The notes under the pieces were generated by a model. The model ran no database searches. It had not been told where the DNA came from and worked only from the letters and a program-made list of their open reading frames with translations. A program made the position numbers and the translations under genes. A stretch of DNA of 56,865 nucleotides, from assembly GCA_005881495.1 (NCBI GenBank), contig VBHI01000219.1, positions 1-56,865 of the forward strand, in the 5' to 3' direction. The stretch is from Chloroflexota bacterium (GTDB lineage Bacteria > Chloroflexota > Ktedonobacteria > Ktedonobacterales > Ktedonobacteraceae). The number at the start of each line of letters is the position of its first letter. Position 1 is the stretch's first letter. Positions 8,306 through 17,780 of the stretch are shown in pieces.

Positions 8306-9379
8306 ATGCAGAGCACATTTGTAGAAGATAATAAAATATATACCTCCCTCTCTGATCCGCGTTTGAGTGCCTTTGTTGAGCAGCAAACGATGGAGCCTCT
8401 CTACTATAGACAAGCATGGCTTGAGCTGATTACCAGGCTTTATGGATATTCGATGATCCCACTAATCACCACAAACACAACTGGACAGATTACGGGTTTC
8501 CTCCCGCTGTGCTCTATTCAAAGCCCACTTACAGGGCGACGTTTAGTGGCGCTGCCATTCTCCGACTACTGCCCGCTGCTGGCTACAGATGATGGTATAG
8601 CTAGTAATCTTATTGACCAGGCGATACATCTTGCTCGGCAGCAAAAAGTAAATTATCTTGAGCTACGTCCTGGTGTAAATGATGTGCTCAGCAAACACTC
8701 TGATCTAGTGGAAGCAAATCTCTATGTACGTTGGCTACTGCCGCTTACTACTGATCCTGATACCCTTTGGTCAGGCCTGCGGAAACCCATACAGCGCCAG
8801 ATTAAGAAGTCGCAGAGTCTCGGTGTGCAGATTCATATAGCCAAACATCGTGAAGATATGGTGCATTTTTATCGATTACATCTGCACACGCGCAGTAGGA
8901 AGCACGGTATGCCTGCGCAACCGCAGCGTTTCTTTTTCGGTTTGTGGGATGCTTTTGCCGCAAGTGGAGCGGTGCAACTGTTGCTGGCTGAGTACCAGGG
9001 CATCATTATTGCAGGTATGATTCTCCTGGCATCTGGCACAACCGTCAGATATGCCTATGGCGCATCTGACGAAAGCTATCTGAGCCTGGCTCCGAACAAC
9101 CAGCTCATGTGGGCAGCTATCACATGGGGTTGCAGGCAGGGATATCAGACGCTTGACCTCGGGCGAACTGCACAGGATAACGAAGGCTTGATGGAGTTCA
9201 AGCGCCGTTGGGGAGCCATCAAGGAACCACTGCCATATTATTACTTTCCCCATATGGTAGGTTTGGCTGCTACATCTGAGAGCAGTTGGAAATCTCGTTT
9301 ACTTACTACATGTTGGAAGCGTCTTCCAATACCCATAGCGGGATCATTGGGGGGATATCTTTATAAGCACCTGGGTTAA
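8306..9379 (+). CDS. FemAB/GNAT-like acyltransferase (CelD/BioF2 type)
   Basis: About 357 aa. The fold signature is two GNAT-like halves. The second contains IKKSQSLGVQI, then GMILLASGTTVRYAYGASD and the QTLDLGRTA...FKRRWGA block typical of FemAB-like proteins found in exopolysaccharide clusters. The start is not certain: ATG 8306 lies 13 bases after GAAGGAG (8286-8292), while in-frame TTG 8279 lies before that site. Likely transfers an acyl or aminoacyl group onto the glycan; the donor is unknown. It is the last long gene of the run that follows the deacetylase. Confidence 0.75.
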   Translation: MQSTFVEDNKIYTSLSDPRLSAFVEQQTMEPLYYRQAWLELITRLYGYSMIPLITTNTTGQITGFLPLCSIQSPLTGRRLVALPFSDYCPLLATDDGIASNLIDQAIHLARQQKVNYLELRPGVNDVLSKHSDLVEANLYVRWLLPLTTDPDTLWSGLRKPIQRQIKKSQSLGVQIHIAKHREDMVHFYRLHLHTRSRKHGMPAQPQRFFFGLWDAFAASGAVQLLLAEYQGIIIAGMILLASGTTVRYAYGASDESYLSLAPNNQLMWAAITWGCRQGYQTLDLGRTAQDNEGLMEFKRRWGAIKEPLPYYYFPHMVGLAATSESSWKSRLLTTCWKRLPIPIAGSLGGYLYKHLG

Positions 9380-9393
9380 AGGAGAGCAGTTCT

Positions 9394-9489
9394 ATGACAG
9401 AAGCTGATCCTGCTGACACGTATGAGCAGCGGGCTGAGCGATCCAACTCGCCAGCCAACCGATCCTGGATGGCTTTGAGATCTGACTGA
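9394..9489 (+). CDS. Possible 31-residue small protein or remnant
   Basis: A short frame starting at ATG 9394, with AAAGGAG about 9 bases upstream and a TGA stop at 9487-9489. Polar composition, no recognised motif. It could be a leader peptide, the N-terminal stub of a lost gene or chance. Confidence 0.3.
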   Translation: MTEADPADTYEQRAERSNSPANRSWMALRSD

Positions 9490-9610
9490 AGCACGCAGGA
9501 TGGAGGGAGGAAACCATCAAAGATCATGTGGACAACATTCCTCAGAAAGGTTGCTGAGTCATTACCTTGATTACTATTTCTCGGCAGAACACGTTGAAAG
9601 GCAGGAGTAC

Positions 9611-10318
9611 ATGGAAACAACAACTACACACGAAAACGATGAAATCACATATTGGGAAAAAGTCGCTAAGAGTAGATGGGGCAGCTATACATCGGAAATT
9701 GAGAAGGATGCAATATTGAGATCTCACTACTTGACCACAAGACCCACTACTGCTCTGGAGATAGGGTGTGAAGGGGGTCGATGGTCAAAATTACTTTCAG
9801 ATTTTGGTTGGAGGCTGATATGCACGGATGTCAATCAACAAACTTTAAATATTTGTAAAAAGAGAATTCCAACAGCAAAGTGTATTCTTGTGAGTCCGGA
9901 TGACTCGAAGATTCCCTGTAATACAGAGAGTAGAGGATTAGTTCTTTGCATTGAAGTTTCACCAGCAATTACTGCTGATTGGTTCATTGATGAAGTCTTC
10001 CGGGTGTTGCAGAAGGGAGGACTGGTCGTTGGAACTTTTTGGAACCAGTTGTCTTACCGGGGGTTGCTTCAACACTTCATCGCTTCTTCGAGAGGTAGTT
10101 ATGACTGGTATTCATTGTCTTATTCAGCTTGGAAAAGGAGATTTCGCACAAGGGGTTTCACTTTCATACACGAAGAGGGATTTTACTGGTTCCCCTTTCA
10201 AAGAGCTAGCAATTCCCCCCTTGTTCCAGTTACCACCCGAATAGAGCGTTTTTTGGGATTGCGCAAGCTTGTATGCCTAAGCCCTTGGGTAGTATTCGTG
10301 GCTCAAAAAGATGGATAA
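9611..10318 (+). CDS. Class I SAM-dependent methyltransferase
   Basis: About 235 aa. The SAM-binding glycine-rich motif LEIGCEGGRW begins at residue 49, followed by an acidic ICTDVN strand end and a VFRVLQKGGLVVGTFW motif, all standard for class I methyltransferases. ATG 9611 has CAGGAG only 3 bases upstream; the same frame is open back to ATG 9500, so the start is provisional. Base composition is more AT-rich than the genes before it. Probably methylates a glycan or small molecule of the cluster; the substrate is not visible. Confidence 0.78.
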   Translation: METTTTHENDEITYWEKVAKSRWGSYTSEIEKDAILRSHYLTTRPTTALEIGCEGGRWSKLLSDFGWRLICTDVNQQTLNICKKRIPTAKCILVSPDDSKIPCNTESRGLVLCIEVSPAITADWFIDEVFRVLQKGGLVVGTFWNQLSYRGLLQHFIASSRGSYDWYSLSYSAWKRRFRTRGFTFIHEEGFYWFPFQRASNSPLVPVTTRIERFLGLRKLVCLSPWVVFVAQKDG

Positions 10319-10356
10319 GATCCTACTAGTACACTGAGGCGTAAACAGCTCCACGA

Positions 10357-10701
10357 TTAGGAAAGCCCCGTATACGTCCACTTGATGGGTTTCGCCATCG
10401 TGCGATTGTAATAGGCAATGAAAGCCAGGATCTGGTCGCGCAAGTCATCAAGCGTGATGAAATTGCCGCGTTTGAGCAGCTTGCGCACCAGGATACTGAG
10501 CCAGATCTCCACCTCATTCATCCAGGAAGCATGTTTGGGCGTGTAATACATCACCACCTGGTGTGTGGGATCATGCGACTGGAGGATCCCGCTTTTGCCT
10601 TTGACTCCCAAGGTATCCTCGGCGATCCCTTCCCGTTGCGCAATCCACCGAACCACAGATTCCGATTGATGGATGTTCAAAGAACAGCAGAACCTCTTCA
10701 A
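10357..10701 (-). pseudogene. IS630-family transposase, C-terminal remnant
   Basis: 114 codons. The C-terminal block YTPKHASWMNEVEIWLSI, then RGNFITLDDL and FIAYYNRT, is the hallmark end of IS630-type DDE transposases, including the last catalytic glutamate. The N-terminal two thirds are absent. The fragment abuts an IS6-type remnant on the opposite strand. Confidence 0.85.
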
Positions 10702-10845
10702 GTGGCGTCTGAGACGGCAGGGCGAACCTTACAAGGCTATGAAGTGATGAACATGATCCGCAAGGGGCAGATTCACGGGGTGATCAAAGGAGACATCACC
10801 AGTCAGGTCACGTTCATCGCCAGCCTGTTTGGAGTGGCAGCTTAA
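10700..10845 (+). pseudogene. IS6-family transposase, C-terminal remnant
   Basis: Reads RTLQGYEVMNMIRKGQ followed by FGVAA and a stop, which is the conserved C-terminus of IS6-type transposases. The upstream part of the same frame is antisense to the IS630 remnant and not homologous. A matching N-terminal scrap of the same family lies at about 12464-12515. Confidence 0.75.
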
Positions 10846-10953
10846 GCTGAGCAAGAAGGAGAACCTTCACGCGCTCGTTGCGTTCCATGGGGATTTTTTG
10901 CAACACAACCATATAAAACCCCTACGTCATAAACATGCTACTTTTATCTGTGC

Positions 10954-10982
10954 TTGACAACTGGTACAGTTTTTGTTGTGAT
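10954..10982 (+). promoter_or_regulatory. Possible sigma70-type promoter for the beta-helix gene
   Basis: TTGACA at 10954-10959, a 17-base gap, then TGTGAT at 10977-10982, about 30 bases before ATG 11010. The -35 is perfect and the -10 weak. Confidence 0.4.
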
Positions 10983-11009
10983 TGTGGGTTGTACAGGAGT
11001 ATGCGAAAT

Positions 11010-12515
11010 ATGAGAAAAAGAACAACCGGTCAAAAACTTACTGATACATTTTCCCTTCTAAAATCGGGTGAAATGATTTCTGTTTTTTCTCTTTTTCTTC
11101 TTATCATCCTTGCACTTCCTATTACAGTGTTATTGTCACTACAAACGCAAAATCTGAAAATGCATGTAGCAGCTAGTGGACATATTTATTATGTTTCCAA
11201 AAACGGCAATAATGCAGATGGGTCTTCATGGCAAACAGCATGGAATGAATTAAAAAATATCCATTGGTCAATAGTATTGCCAGGCGATACCATTTTATTG
11301 GATGGCGGACAAACGAGCATGACCTATACCACAACATTAACCATTGGCAAAAGTGGTGTGTCAGGACTGCCTATCACCATTGCAAGAGCAACAGATTCAG
11401 GACACAATGGTAAAGTCGTGTTGTTTGGTGGGAGGTCAATACCACTGCCATACTGTAATCAACCAAATTACACATTCCAAAAAAGGGGAGTACGTTCTGA
11501 GGGTATTAATATGAATTCTCACTCGTGGATTACTGTTGATGGTATGAGCTGGGATGGCATTAGTATTCATGGATATAATAGTGGAGGTATAGCAATAGAC
11601 ACATCCTCACCCAATAATACCTTTCGCAATATAGAAGCGTATGATAACGGTTCAGCATACAAAAGTGGTAGCGCGTGGAGTCCGGCAGAACGAGGAGACG
11701 CAGTAAAGTTATATGGCGGCACAAATCTCACATTTCAATATATGGATCTGTATGATAACAGTGATGATAACTTTGAATCTGACGGACCGATTAACAATAT
11801 GTCTATCTCCTATACCTGGGCACATGAAACACGGGAAGATCCAACACAACCGGGTACTCCCTGGAACCAATGTGTCCATCAGGATGGTTTCCAGATTTAT
11901 AACGGTGGAGACCAAGGAGGAATTCTTATCCAAAATTCAATATTCGGCCCGGGGCTTAAAGAAGGAACAATTTTAGGAAATGGACCACCTGCAAATGCAC
12001 AGGTAAATAATGTAACAATTAAAAATGTTCTTTTCACGAATAAAGTTATTAATATTATGGGTAGGGGAACTGGTGCAATTAGTAATAAAAAAAGTAACTG
12101 GAATATAGATCATGTGACGGTTTTTGGCACCGATTATGGATCAGTAGAAGTATGGCTTAAGGGTTCAGGCATTTATATTAATAATTCTATTTTTTATGGA
12201 GGACATATATGGTTGCGTGATGGCTTAACAAATTCTTCAAATAATTGCCAATGGAATACCAATGCGGACACAGCAAAATTACCGGGACAAACTGTTGATC
12301 CTAAGTTTGTCACAGATGTTTCAGGATTTACTAACGCAACACCATTGACAACAATTGCAAACGCTAACTTTGCTTTACAATCTTCTTCACCCTGTAAAGG
12401 AAAAGGAACATCTATCACTTCCATTGCTCAATTTCTCAGTATGGTTAACTCGCAGCCTTTCCCGGAAAGGCCTGAGCGAGGCCTCACTGTCGACCACACT
12501 ACGCACTTTGATTGA
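11010..12515 (+). CDS. Secreted right-handed beta-helix (pectate lyase-like) protein
   Basis: About 501 aa. A single membrane or signal segment (FSLFLLIILALPITVLLSL) lies near the N-terminus, followed by IYYVSKNGNNADGSSWQTAW, the typical opening of secreted parallel beta-helix proteins, and then many Asn/Gly/Ser-rich short strands. Likely a carbohydrate-binding or polysaccharide-degrading protein outside the cell. ATG 11010 has CAGGAG about 10 bases upstream; ATG 11001 is too close. The final 16 or so residues (PERGLTVDHTTHFD) do not belong to the helix: they are an in-frame scrap of an IS6 transposase, so the natural C-terminus has been replaced. Noticeably AT-rich, suggesting transfer. Confidence 0.8.
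   Translation: MRKRTTGQKLTDTFSLLKSGEMISVFSLFLLIILALPITVLLSLQTQNLKMHVAASGHIYYVSKNGNNADGSSWQTAWNELKNIHWSIVLPGDTILLDGGQTSMTYTTTLTIGKSGVSGLPITIARATDSGHNGKVVLFGGRSIPLPYCNQPNYTFQKRGVRSEGINMNSHSWITVDGMSWDGISIHGYNSGGIAIDTSSPNNTFRNIEAYDNGSAYKSGSAWSPAERGDAVKLYGGTNLTFQYMDLYDNSDDNFESDGPINNMSISYTWAHETREDPTQPGTPWNQCVHQDGFQIYNGGDQGGILIQNSIFGPGLKEGTILGNGPPANAQVNNVTIKNVLFTNKVINIMGRGTGAISNKKSNWNIDHVTVFGTDYGSVEVWLKGSGIYINNSIFYGGHIWLRDGLTNSSNNCQWNTNADTAKLPGQTVDPKFVTDVSGFTNATPLTTIANANFALQSSSPCKGKGTSITSIAQFLSMVNSQPFPERPERGLTVDHTTHFD
12464..12515 (+). mobile_element. IS6-family transposase scrap fused to the beta-helix gene
   Basis: Encodes RPERGLTVDHTT, the conserved N-terminal piece of IS6-type transposases, in frame with the beta-helix gene and ended by TGA at 12513-12515. 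With the C-terminal piece at 10700-10845 it flanks the beta-helix gene in direct orientation. Confidence 0.65.
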
Positions 12516-12628
12516 CAGCTTTTGCGGCTGATCTTAGCACTGTTGGAGCCGCTCTATGAACAAATCTATAATCCGTCCGGCTGAAACTGCGGAATGTGGG
12601 CTCTATAGGATAATTAAGGCAAGATGCT

Positions 12629-13492
12629 ATGTACGCGCGATTTAAGCATATCTCCACTGCACATAAATGGTTTTGTGCGGCATTTGTGTTATTGGCCTTT
12701 TTCCTGATCTACACAGCCATCTTTTCAACCGGTGTGCTCATTAATTCGACTCTACAACAGGAACAATGGCTTCTGCGCCGACCCTTGACAGGTGTTGATT
12801 GCGTTTTCCACGTTTGGGCAAAGATAGGTGAGTGGCCATTTAGTCTCCTCTTAACCTTGATCCTGGGTATGGTATGTCTGCGGCTGGGGTATAAGCCACG
12901 TGTGCTTTTCTATCTGTTACTGTTACTTTCGCTGAGTGTAGGTATTGAATTCTTAGGGAAGCAGCTTTTTCCTCAGCCTATACCACAAGGCTTGGATGGA
13001 GGGATGAGCGCCTTGCAGTGTCCACAAATAGACAGCCAACCAACTTCTATGAAAGTGATGATGCTAATGGGCGTGTGGTGGGAGGCTCCCCCAGTACCTA
13101 AACAGGACGTTCTTGACGCACAGCAGGCCGCAACTATACACTTTCATCTTGATAAAGAACCTCCTGACTATTATGACTATAGTTATCCAAGCGGTCACGC
13201 TATTCGCTGGAGTTTCCTTGGAGCGATAGCGTGTTGGCTTGTTTGGAGACATATGAAGCATCGTTCTCTGCGTGTGCCTCGTATCCTCTTGATGGTATTA
13301 GCTCTTGTCTTCGCCTTTGGTGGAGGCTTCGCACAATTCTATGTTGGGGTTCATCTGACGAACGATCTCATTGCTGGCTATTTGATAGGATTCAGTTTTG
13401 CTTTTGGGACTATAGCCCTCTTAATTCAAGGAACAAGGAGAGTAAAAGGAACACGCAGGTGTCTCCAGTACCTGAAAAATCGAACTCTTTGA
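12629..13492 (+). CDS. PAP2-family membrane phosphatase
   Basis: 287 aa with about five or six membrane helices. Phosphatidic acid phosphatase type 2 signatures are YSYPSGHA and GVHLTNDLIAG, giving the two catalytic histidines. The usual SR of the third motif is AQ here, and the first motif (K..RP) is weak, so activity is not certain. Family members dephosphorylate undecaprenyl diphosphate or lipid phosphates at the membrane. Directly before the UndP-sugar transferase (opposite strand), a carrier-lipid recycling role fits. The insert between the third and fourth helices (residues of about 115-180) is longer than usual. Confidence 0.8.
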   Translation: MYARFKHISTAHKWFCAAFVLLAFFLIYTAIFSTGVLINSTLQQEQWLLRRPLTGVDCVFHVWAKIGEWPFSLLLTLILGMVCLRLGYKPRVLFYLLLLLSLSVGIEFLGKQLFPQPIPQGLDGGMSALQCPQIDSQPTSMKVMMLMGVWWEAPPVPKQDVLDAQQAATIHFHLDKEPPDYYDYSYPSGHAIRWSFLGAIACWLVWRHMKHRSLRVPRILLMVLALVFAFGGGFAQFYVGVHLTNDLIAGYLIGFSFAFGTIALLIQGTRRVKGTRRCLQYLKNRTL

Positions 13493-13658
13493 GCACTGGA
13501 TCGGTCTGAGCGGCCACTTGGGGGACTCGTGCAAAGACATCTTCAGGGTCATGACGAACAATGAGCATACTCTCTTCCTCCCCACATTTCGCAGTATTAT
13601 CGCGAACTTAGGTCGGAAGCCGCTTTATGCTGTAGAGTTATACAAAAGCTCTATCTTT

Positions 13659-14336
13659 TTATGCCCCTCCACGTCCCCCAATCATTACGGGAACCGTAAG
13701 GGCAATCAGTTTGAGGTCTTCCAGCAGAGCCTGGCGTTTAAGATAAGCGATATCCATTTCAACCATCTCTTTAAAGGTAACCCGGCTACGCCCATAGACC
13801 TGCCAGGGACCGGTCAATCCTGGCTTTCCAGACAGGCGCAATTTATCATACAAGCTGTATTTTTCGACTTCGTAGGGTAGAGGTGGACGCGGGCCAACAA
13901 GCGTCATTTCACCTCTCAGCACATTAATAAATTGTGGCAGCTCATCTATACTAGTCTTGCGAAGAAAGCGGCCGACCCTGGTGACGCGAGGGTCGTCAAC
14001 TTGTTTGTATGAGAGATCGCTAGTCGTACTCTCGACAAGCTTCTGCCCGCTCATATACTTTGCAATAGCCGCACGATGCCAGGAATCGTCATTGTTTACA
14101 TGCATGGATCGAAATTTAAACATTTCGAACTCGACACCATTGAAGCCTACACGCTTCTGACGAAAGAAAATCGGGCCATCCGTGTCTAAGCGAATACAGA
14201 TCGCAACGACCACGATGACAACGCATAGGGGAATTAAAATAAGCAAGGAAAAAAGTATGTCGAGCAAGCGCTTCGTTCGCTGGTAGTTCTGGCTAATCCC
14301 GATAGTTCTCGGTATAGCTAATATTTCAGCAGTCAT
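13659..14336 (-). CDS. Undecaprenyl-phosphate sugar-1-phosphate transferase (WcaJ/Pgp type)
   Basis: 225 aa, bacterial sugar transferase family (small monotopic phosphoglycosyl transferases). A membrane helix at residues of about 25-48 is followed by the catalytic domain with GPIFFRQKRVG, FKFRSM, RVGRFLRKTSIDELPQ and the LVGPRPPLPYEV block. It loads the first sugar phosphate onto undecaprenyl phosphate to start an exopolysaccharide or O-glycan repeat unit. ATG at 14336 has GGGGGA upstream. It lacks the long N-terminal membrane domain of WcaJ, so it is a short form. Confidence 0.92.
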   Translation of the reverse strand: MTAEILAIPRTIGISQNYQRTKRLLDILFSLLILIPLCVVIVVVAICIRLDTDGPIFFRQKRVGFNGVEFEMFKFRSMHVNNDDSWHRAAIAKYMSGQKLVESTTSDLSYKQVDDPRVTRVGRFLRKTSIDELPQFINVLRGEMTLVGPRPPLPYEVEKYSLYDKLRLSGKPGLTGPWQVYGRSRVTFKEMVEMDIAYLKRQALLEDLKLIALTVPVMIGGRGGA

Positions 14337-14805
14337 GGTTTCGGTCCCCCCTAGACTATTTGGACTGAGGCATTTAACGGCTTCCCCCTATTTGCCACAA
14401 GTTATTGTAGCTGACGCTTAGATTGAAATCGGTGAAAATTACGTGTAAACATGGTTAAAAATTGAGGTAATAGGTTATGAAATCTTAATTGCACAAGGCT
14501 TGTTCCAATAGGTTTTTTACTTCAATCGCAAAATGTTACCGTTTGGACTCCTGGTAAGTTCTATTAAAGTAAGGTTAAATTTATGTTAAATCAAATGTGA
14601 CAGCCTGAATAGTCCAAAAACAATTTCTCACCGCATCAGAAGCGGATTGGAGAGCAATTGAATTTCATGAAACTGTCACGTTCATTTGAACCATGCCTAA
14701 TGTTTCGGATGCATGGGGGAAATACTTTTCTTTATGCATGTAAGAAAGCTTCAAAGAGTTTCGTTAGCCATATTAATAGTTGATTTTATTAGAGAGGCGT
14801 GACTT
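14337..14805. other. Divergent intergenic region with a solo MITE end
   Basis: An AT-rich 469-base gap between divergent genes, expected to hold both promoters. Bases 14671-14700 match one terminus of the MITE family seen at 31261-31487 and 53206-53431 with two mismatches; the rest of the element is absent. No gene is visible. Confidence 0.7.
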
Positions 14806-15924
14806 ATGCAGATACCGCTGGTAGACTTACGAGCACAATACCACACAATTCGAAGCGAAGTATTGGCTGCTATTGAAGATGTGCTTTCAAATATGCAGCT
14901 TTTTCTTGGCAAACAATCTCAGGCGTTTGAACAGGAATTCGCAGCGTTTTGCGGATGTGATTACGGAGTGGGCTGTTCGACAGGTACTGATGCCCTCATG
15001 CTGGCGCTGCGCGCATGCGAAATTGGCCCTGGTCATGAAGTAATCACCGTCTCAAACACCTTTATCGCGACTGTTGAGGCCATTGCTCTGGTTGGAGCAA
15101 CTCCAGTATTTGTTGATATAGACCCAGAAACCTACACGCTAGACTGGACACAACTAGAAAGAGTTCTGACTCCCCGTACACGTGCCATTATTCCTGTCCA
15201 TTTGTATGGCCATCCCGTAGAAATGCAGCCCGTGTTGGAGTTTGCTCGAGAGCACGGCCTCAGGGTCATTGAGGATGCTTCTCAAGCGCACGGGGCGACC
15301 TACCGTGGGCGACGGGTTGGCAGCTTTGGAGACATCGGCTGTTTCAGCCTCTACTTTAGCAAAAACCTGGGCGCCTACGGTGAAGCTGGAATCTGTGTAA
15401 CCAGTGATCAGAAACTTGCTGAGACTCTACGCATGTTACGCGATCATGGTTCACGCGTTCGTTATCAGCACGAAATCTTAGGCACGAACGCCCGCCTGGA
15501 TGAAATACAGACAGCCGTACTGCGTGTAAAAATGCGCTATCTTGAAGAGTGGAACGCTGCTCGCCAGGCCCACGCGCGAGTGTATACAGAGCAGCTTCAA
15601 GACGTAGTAGAGGCGGTGCCTGTGGTCCGGCCATGGGACACACATGTCTATTATGTCTACGTGGTCCAGGTGCGCAACCGGGATCAATTCCGTCAAGAGT
15701 TGGAGCGAGAAGGGATTGCAACGGCGATCCATTATCCGATACCCATTCATCTACAACCTGCGTGCGCTCATTATGGCTATCAACGCGGAATGCTGCCTGT
15801 GACGGAAACCGTCACCGAGCGTATTGTCTCGTTACCAATGTATCCAGAACTATCTGCTGAGCAGATACAGACGATTGTCAATGTTGTGAAGAAAAGCACT
15901 GTTTCAGGAATCTCGAGTTTTTAA
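14806..15924 (+). CDS. DegT/DnrJ/EryC1/StrS sugar aminotransferase
   Basis: 372 aa. A PLP-dependent nucleotide-sugar aminotransferase that makes 3- or 4-amino sugars from keto-sugars. Visible motifs: GTDALMLAL (phosphate site), EDASQAHGA, and SKNLGAYGEAG with the PLP lysine at K186. Start ATG with AGAGAGG upstream. It is 27 bases before a Gfo/Idh oxidoreductase; the pair resembles WlbA/WlbE-type routes to 3-amino sugars. The assignment to a particular sugar is inference. Confidence 0.93.
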   Translation: MQIPLVDLRAQYHTIRSEVLAAIEDVLSNMQLFLGKQSQAFEQEFAAFCGCDYGVGCSTGTDALMLALRACEIGPGHEVITVSNTFIATVEAIALVGATPVFVDIDPETYTLDWTQLERVLTPRTRAIIPVHLYGHPVEMQPVLEFAREHGLRVIEDASQAHGATYRGRRVGSFGDIGCFSLYFSKNLGAYGEAGICVTSDQKLAETLRMLRDHGSRVRYQHEILGTNARLDEIQTAVLRVKMRYLEEWNAARQAHARVYTEQLQDVVEAVPVVRPWDTHVYYVYVVQVRNRDQFRQELEREGIATAIHYPIPIHLQPACAHYGYQRGMLPVTETVTERIVSLPMYPELSAEQIQTIVNVVKKSTVSGISSF

Positions 15925-15951
15925 GAGACTTGTTAAGGGGGGACAAATAAA

Positions 15952-16962
15952 ATGACACATGTACGTTTCGCGATCATTGGTTGGGGATATTGGGGGCCAA
16001 AGATTGCCCGAAATCTCAATGCGTTACCCCATGCCAGCGTCAGTATGGTGGCAGATAGGGATGTCAATCGCCTGACATCCCTGGCAATATCTCAACCAGA
16101 ATTACAAACGACGACGCAAGAGGAGGATGTCTTTCGTTCAGATGTTGATGCAGTAGTCATTGCTACTCCTGTACGCACACACTACCAGCTCGCGAAAGAG
16201 GCGTTGCTCCACGGCAAACATGTACTTGTTGAGAAACCGCTGACGACATGTGTAGCTGAGGCAGAAGAACTGATAGCTCTGGCAGATCAGCAACAGCGCG
16301 TTCTGACAGTGGGACATACCTTTCTTTATAGCCCTGCCGTCAATGAATTGCGCAAAATGATCCAAAGTGGAGATCTGGGAAAAATCTATTGCGTCGAGGC
16401 AGAACGAGTCAATTTGGGGCTGTATCGTAATGATATCAATGTTATTTGGGATCTTGCCCCGCACGATATTTCGATCTTGCTTTACCTCTTTGACAAAGAA
16501 CCGGAACAGATTAAAGTGCAGGCGCATGCCCATCTCCGATCGCGCAATCATGATATTGCCCATCTTGATCTCGGGTATGCTGACGGGATGGCCGCGCATA
16601 TTCATGTCAGCTGGCTTCATCCTTGCAAAATTCGTCGCGTAACGGTGATCGGCGACGCAAAAATGGCAGTGTATGACGATACCAATCCGGCTGAAATGGT
16701 CAAGGTTTATAACAAAGGGGCCGATGTCGATGTTGATCCTGTCGTCTCCTATCGTTATGGCGCGATCACGATTCCCCATATTGATTGGCTTGAGCCTCTG
16801 CACCTGGAGTGCGAGGATTTCGCCAATGCGATTCGCACCGGAGGAGAAACTCGTTCCAGTGGGCGTTTTGGTTTGGAGGTGGTACGAATATTGGAAGAAG
16901 TCGAGGCAGTATTGCAAGCACAGGTAGAGCAACAGGCCAGAGCAACAGCCTTGCTGAGCTAA
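15952..16962 (+). CDS. Gfo/Idh/MocA-family oxidoreductase, likely nucleotide-sugar dehydrogenase
   Basis: 336 aa. The N-terminal NAD(P) Rossmann fold shows IGWGYWG (residues 9-15), and the catalytic lysine motif EKPL is at 94-97 (K95). The C-terminal beta-sheet domain contains DLAPHDISILLYL. Start ATG 15952 follows AAGGGGG. Homologues such as WlbA oxidise UDP-N-acetyl-hexuronate at C3 to give the keto-sugar used by the aminotransferase encoded just upstream. Confidence 0.88.
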   Translation: MTHVRFAIIGWGYWGPKIARNLNALPHASVSMVADRDVNRLTSLAISQPELQTTTQEEDVFRSDVDAVVIATPVRTHYQLAKEALLHGKHVLVEKPLTTCVAEAEELIALADQQQRVLTVGHTFLYSPAVNELRKMIQSGDLGKIYCVEAERVNLGLYRNDINVIWDLAPHDISILLYLFDKEPEQIKVQAHAHLRSRNHDIAHLDLGYADGMAAHIHVSWLHPCKIRRVTVIGDAKMAVYDDTNPAEMVKVYNKGADVDVDPVVSYRYGAITIPHIDWLEPLHLECEDFANAIRTGGETRSSGRFGLEVVRILEEVEAVLQAQVEQQARATALLS

Positions 16963-17115
16963 AGGCTCGTCAACATGTATTGAGCGATGCTGGTGGGATA
17001 ATTGAGCAAAGTGTGGCACTCATTGACACATAGATAAGGTGCCCATGTGCCATGGTTTCGATCCCACCTCATCAGCTCCGCCATCACATTCTCCACATTG
17101 GCTTTTGATCACCTC

Positions 17116-17556
17116 TTAGCCATGCGGATAATTAATGTTATCCATTGTGCTTATATCTTCAGGATGGCCCGGATCTTTTACTTCCTCAAAGAAAGTATAG
17201 GGGGTGGTACCTACTTCAACACCCTGCTGAGGAATGTGCTCAGTGGGCTGCGCCTTCACAAGGACACCATGCTCGAGCGCCATACCAGGAGGAAGATCGC
17301 CGTTGTTTGCACCATGGTGGACCAGAATACTCAAAGCTTCTGGCTCCCTACCGACGGCATCTACGGTCACAACGGTACGACTAGCTTCATGCGAGTGTTG
17401 CTCCTCGGCATGTTCCCCTTCCGTCACACTCGGGCCGTACACAGTTGACCTGACCTGATCTTCTCTAAACCCTGCCTGCATAAGTCCATCTACGGCCAAA
17501 TCCGCCTGGGCATGATCTCTAAAGACGCCCACTATAGAACGATCAGAAGCTTCCAT
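17116..17556 (-). CDS. YflT/GSP17M-like general stress protein
   Basis: 146 aa. The N-terminal 70 residues (SIVGVFRDHAQADLAVDGL and VTVDAVGREPEALSIL) match the heat-induced stress protein YflT domain. The C-terminal part is low complexity and hydrophilic. Start ATG 17556 is preceded by AAAGGGG. Soluble, role unknown. It is oriented against its neighbours and appears monocistronic. Confidence 0.7.
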   Translation of the reverse strand: MEASDRSIVGVFRDHAQADLAVDGLMQAGFREDQVRSTVYGPSVTEGEHAEEQHSHEASRTVVTVDAVGREPEALSILVHHGANNGDLPPGMALEHGVLVKAQPTEHIPQQGVEVGTTPYTFFEEVKDPGHPEDISTMDNINYPHG

Positions 17557-17780
17557 GAGTCGCCCCTTTCATATTACAGGATATTTCGACAACAGCGCGA
17601 TAACCTGGTAGGTGTGAAGATACTTTGTTGTACTATATCATATTATCATATTACAGTCTTTGGTTCTCAACTGGCTCTCTTCTCAAGGATATCGACAGGC
17701 ATATGATTTTCGACATGCTCACTTACAAGATGATATACTTGGGAAAAGGATGTTTTTCCTCCCATAAAGGAGCAAAGCGT

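Noticed and set aside
10531..10845. 104-codon plus-strand frame treated as one gene
   Set aside because: Its first half is antisense of the IS630 remnant; only the last 45 codons show IS6 similarity.
16138..17019. Minus-strand open frame over the Gfo/Idh gene
   Set aside because: Shadow of a well-supported oxidoreductase; no family resemblance.
16963..17115. Possible gene or element between the oxidoreductase and the stress protein
   Set aside because: Short, no conserved motif in any frame.
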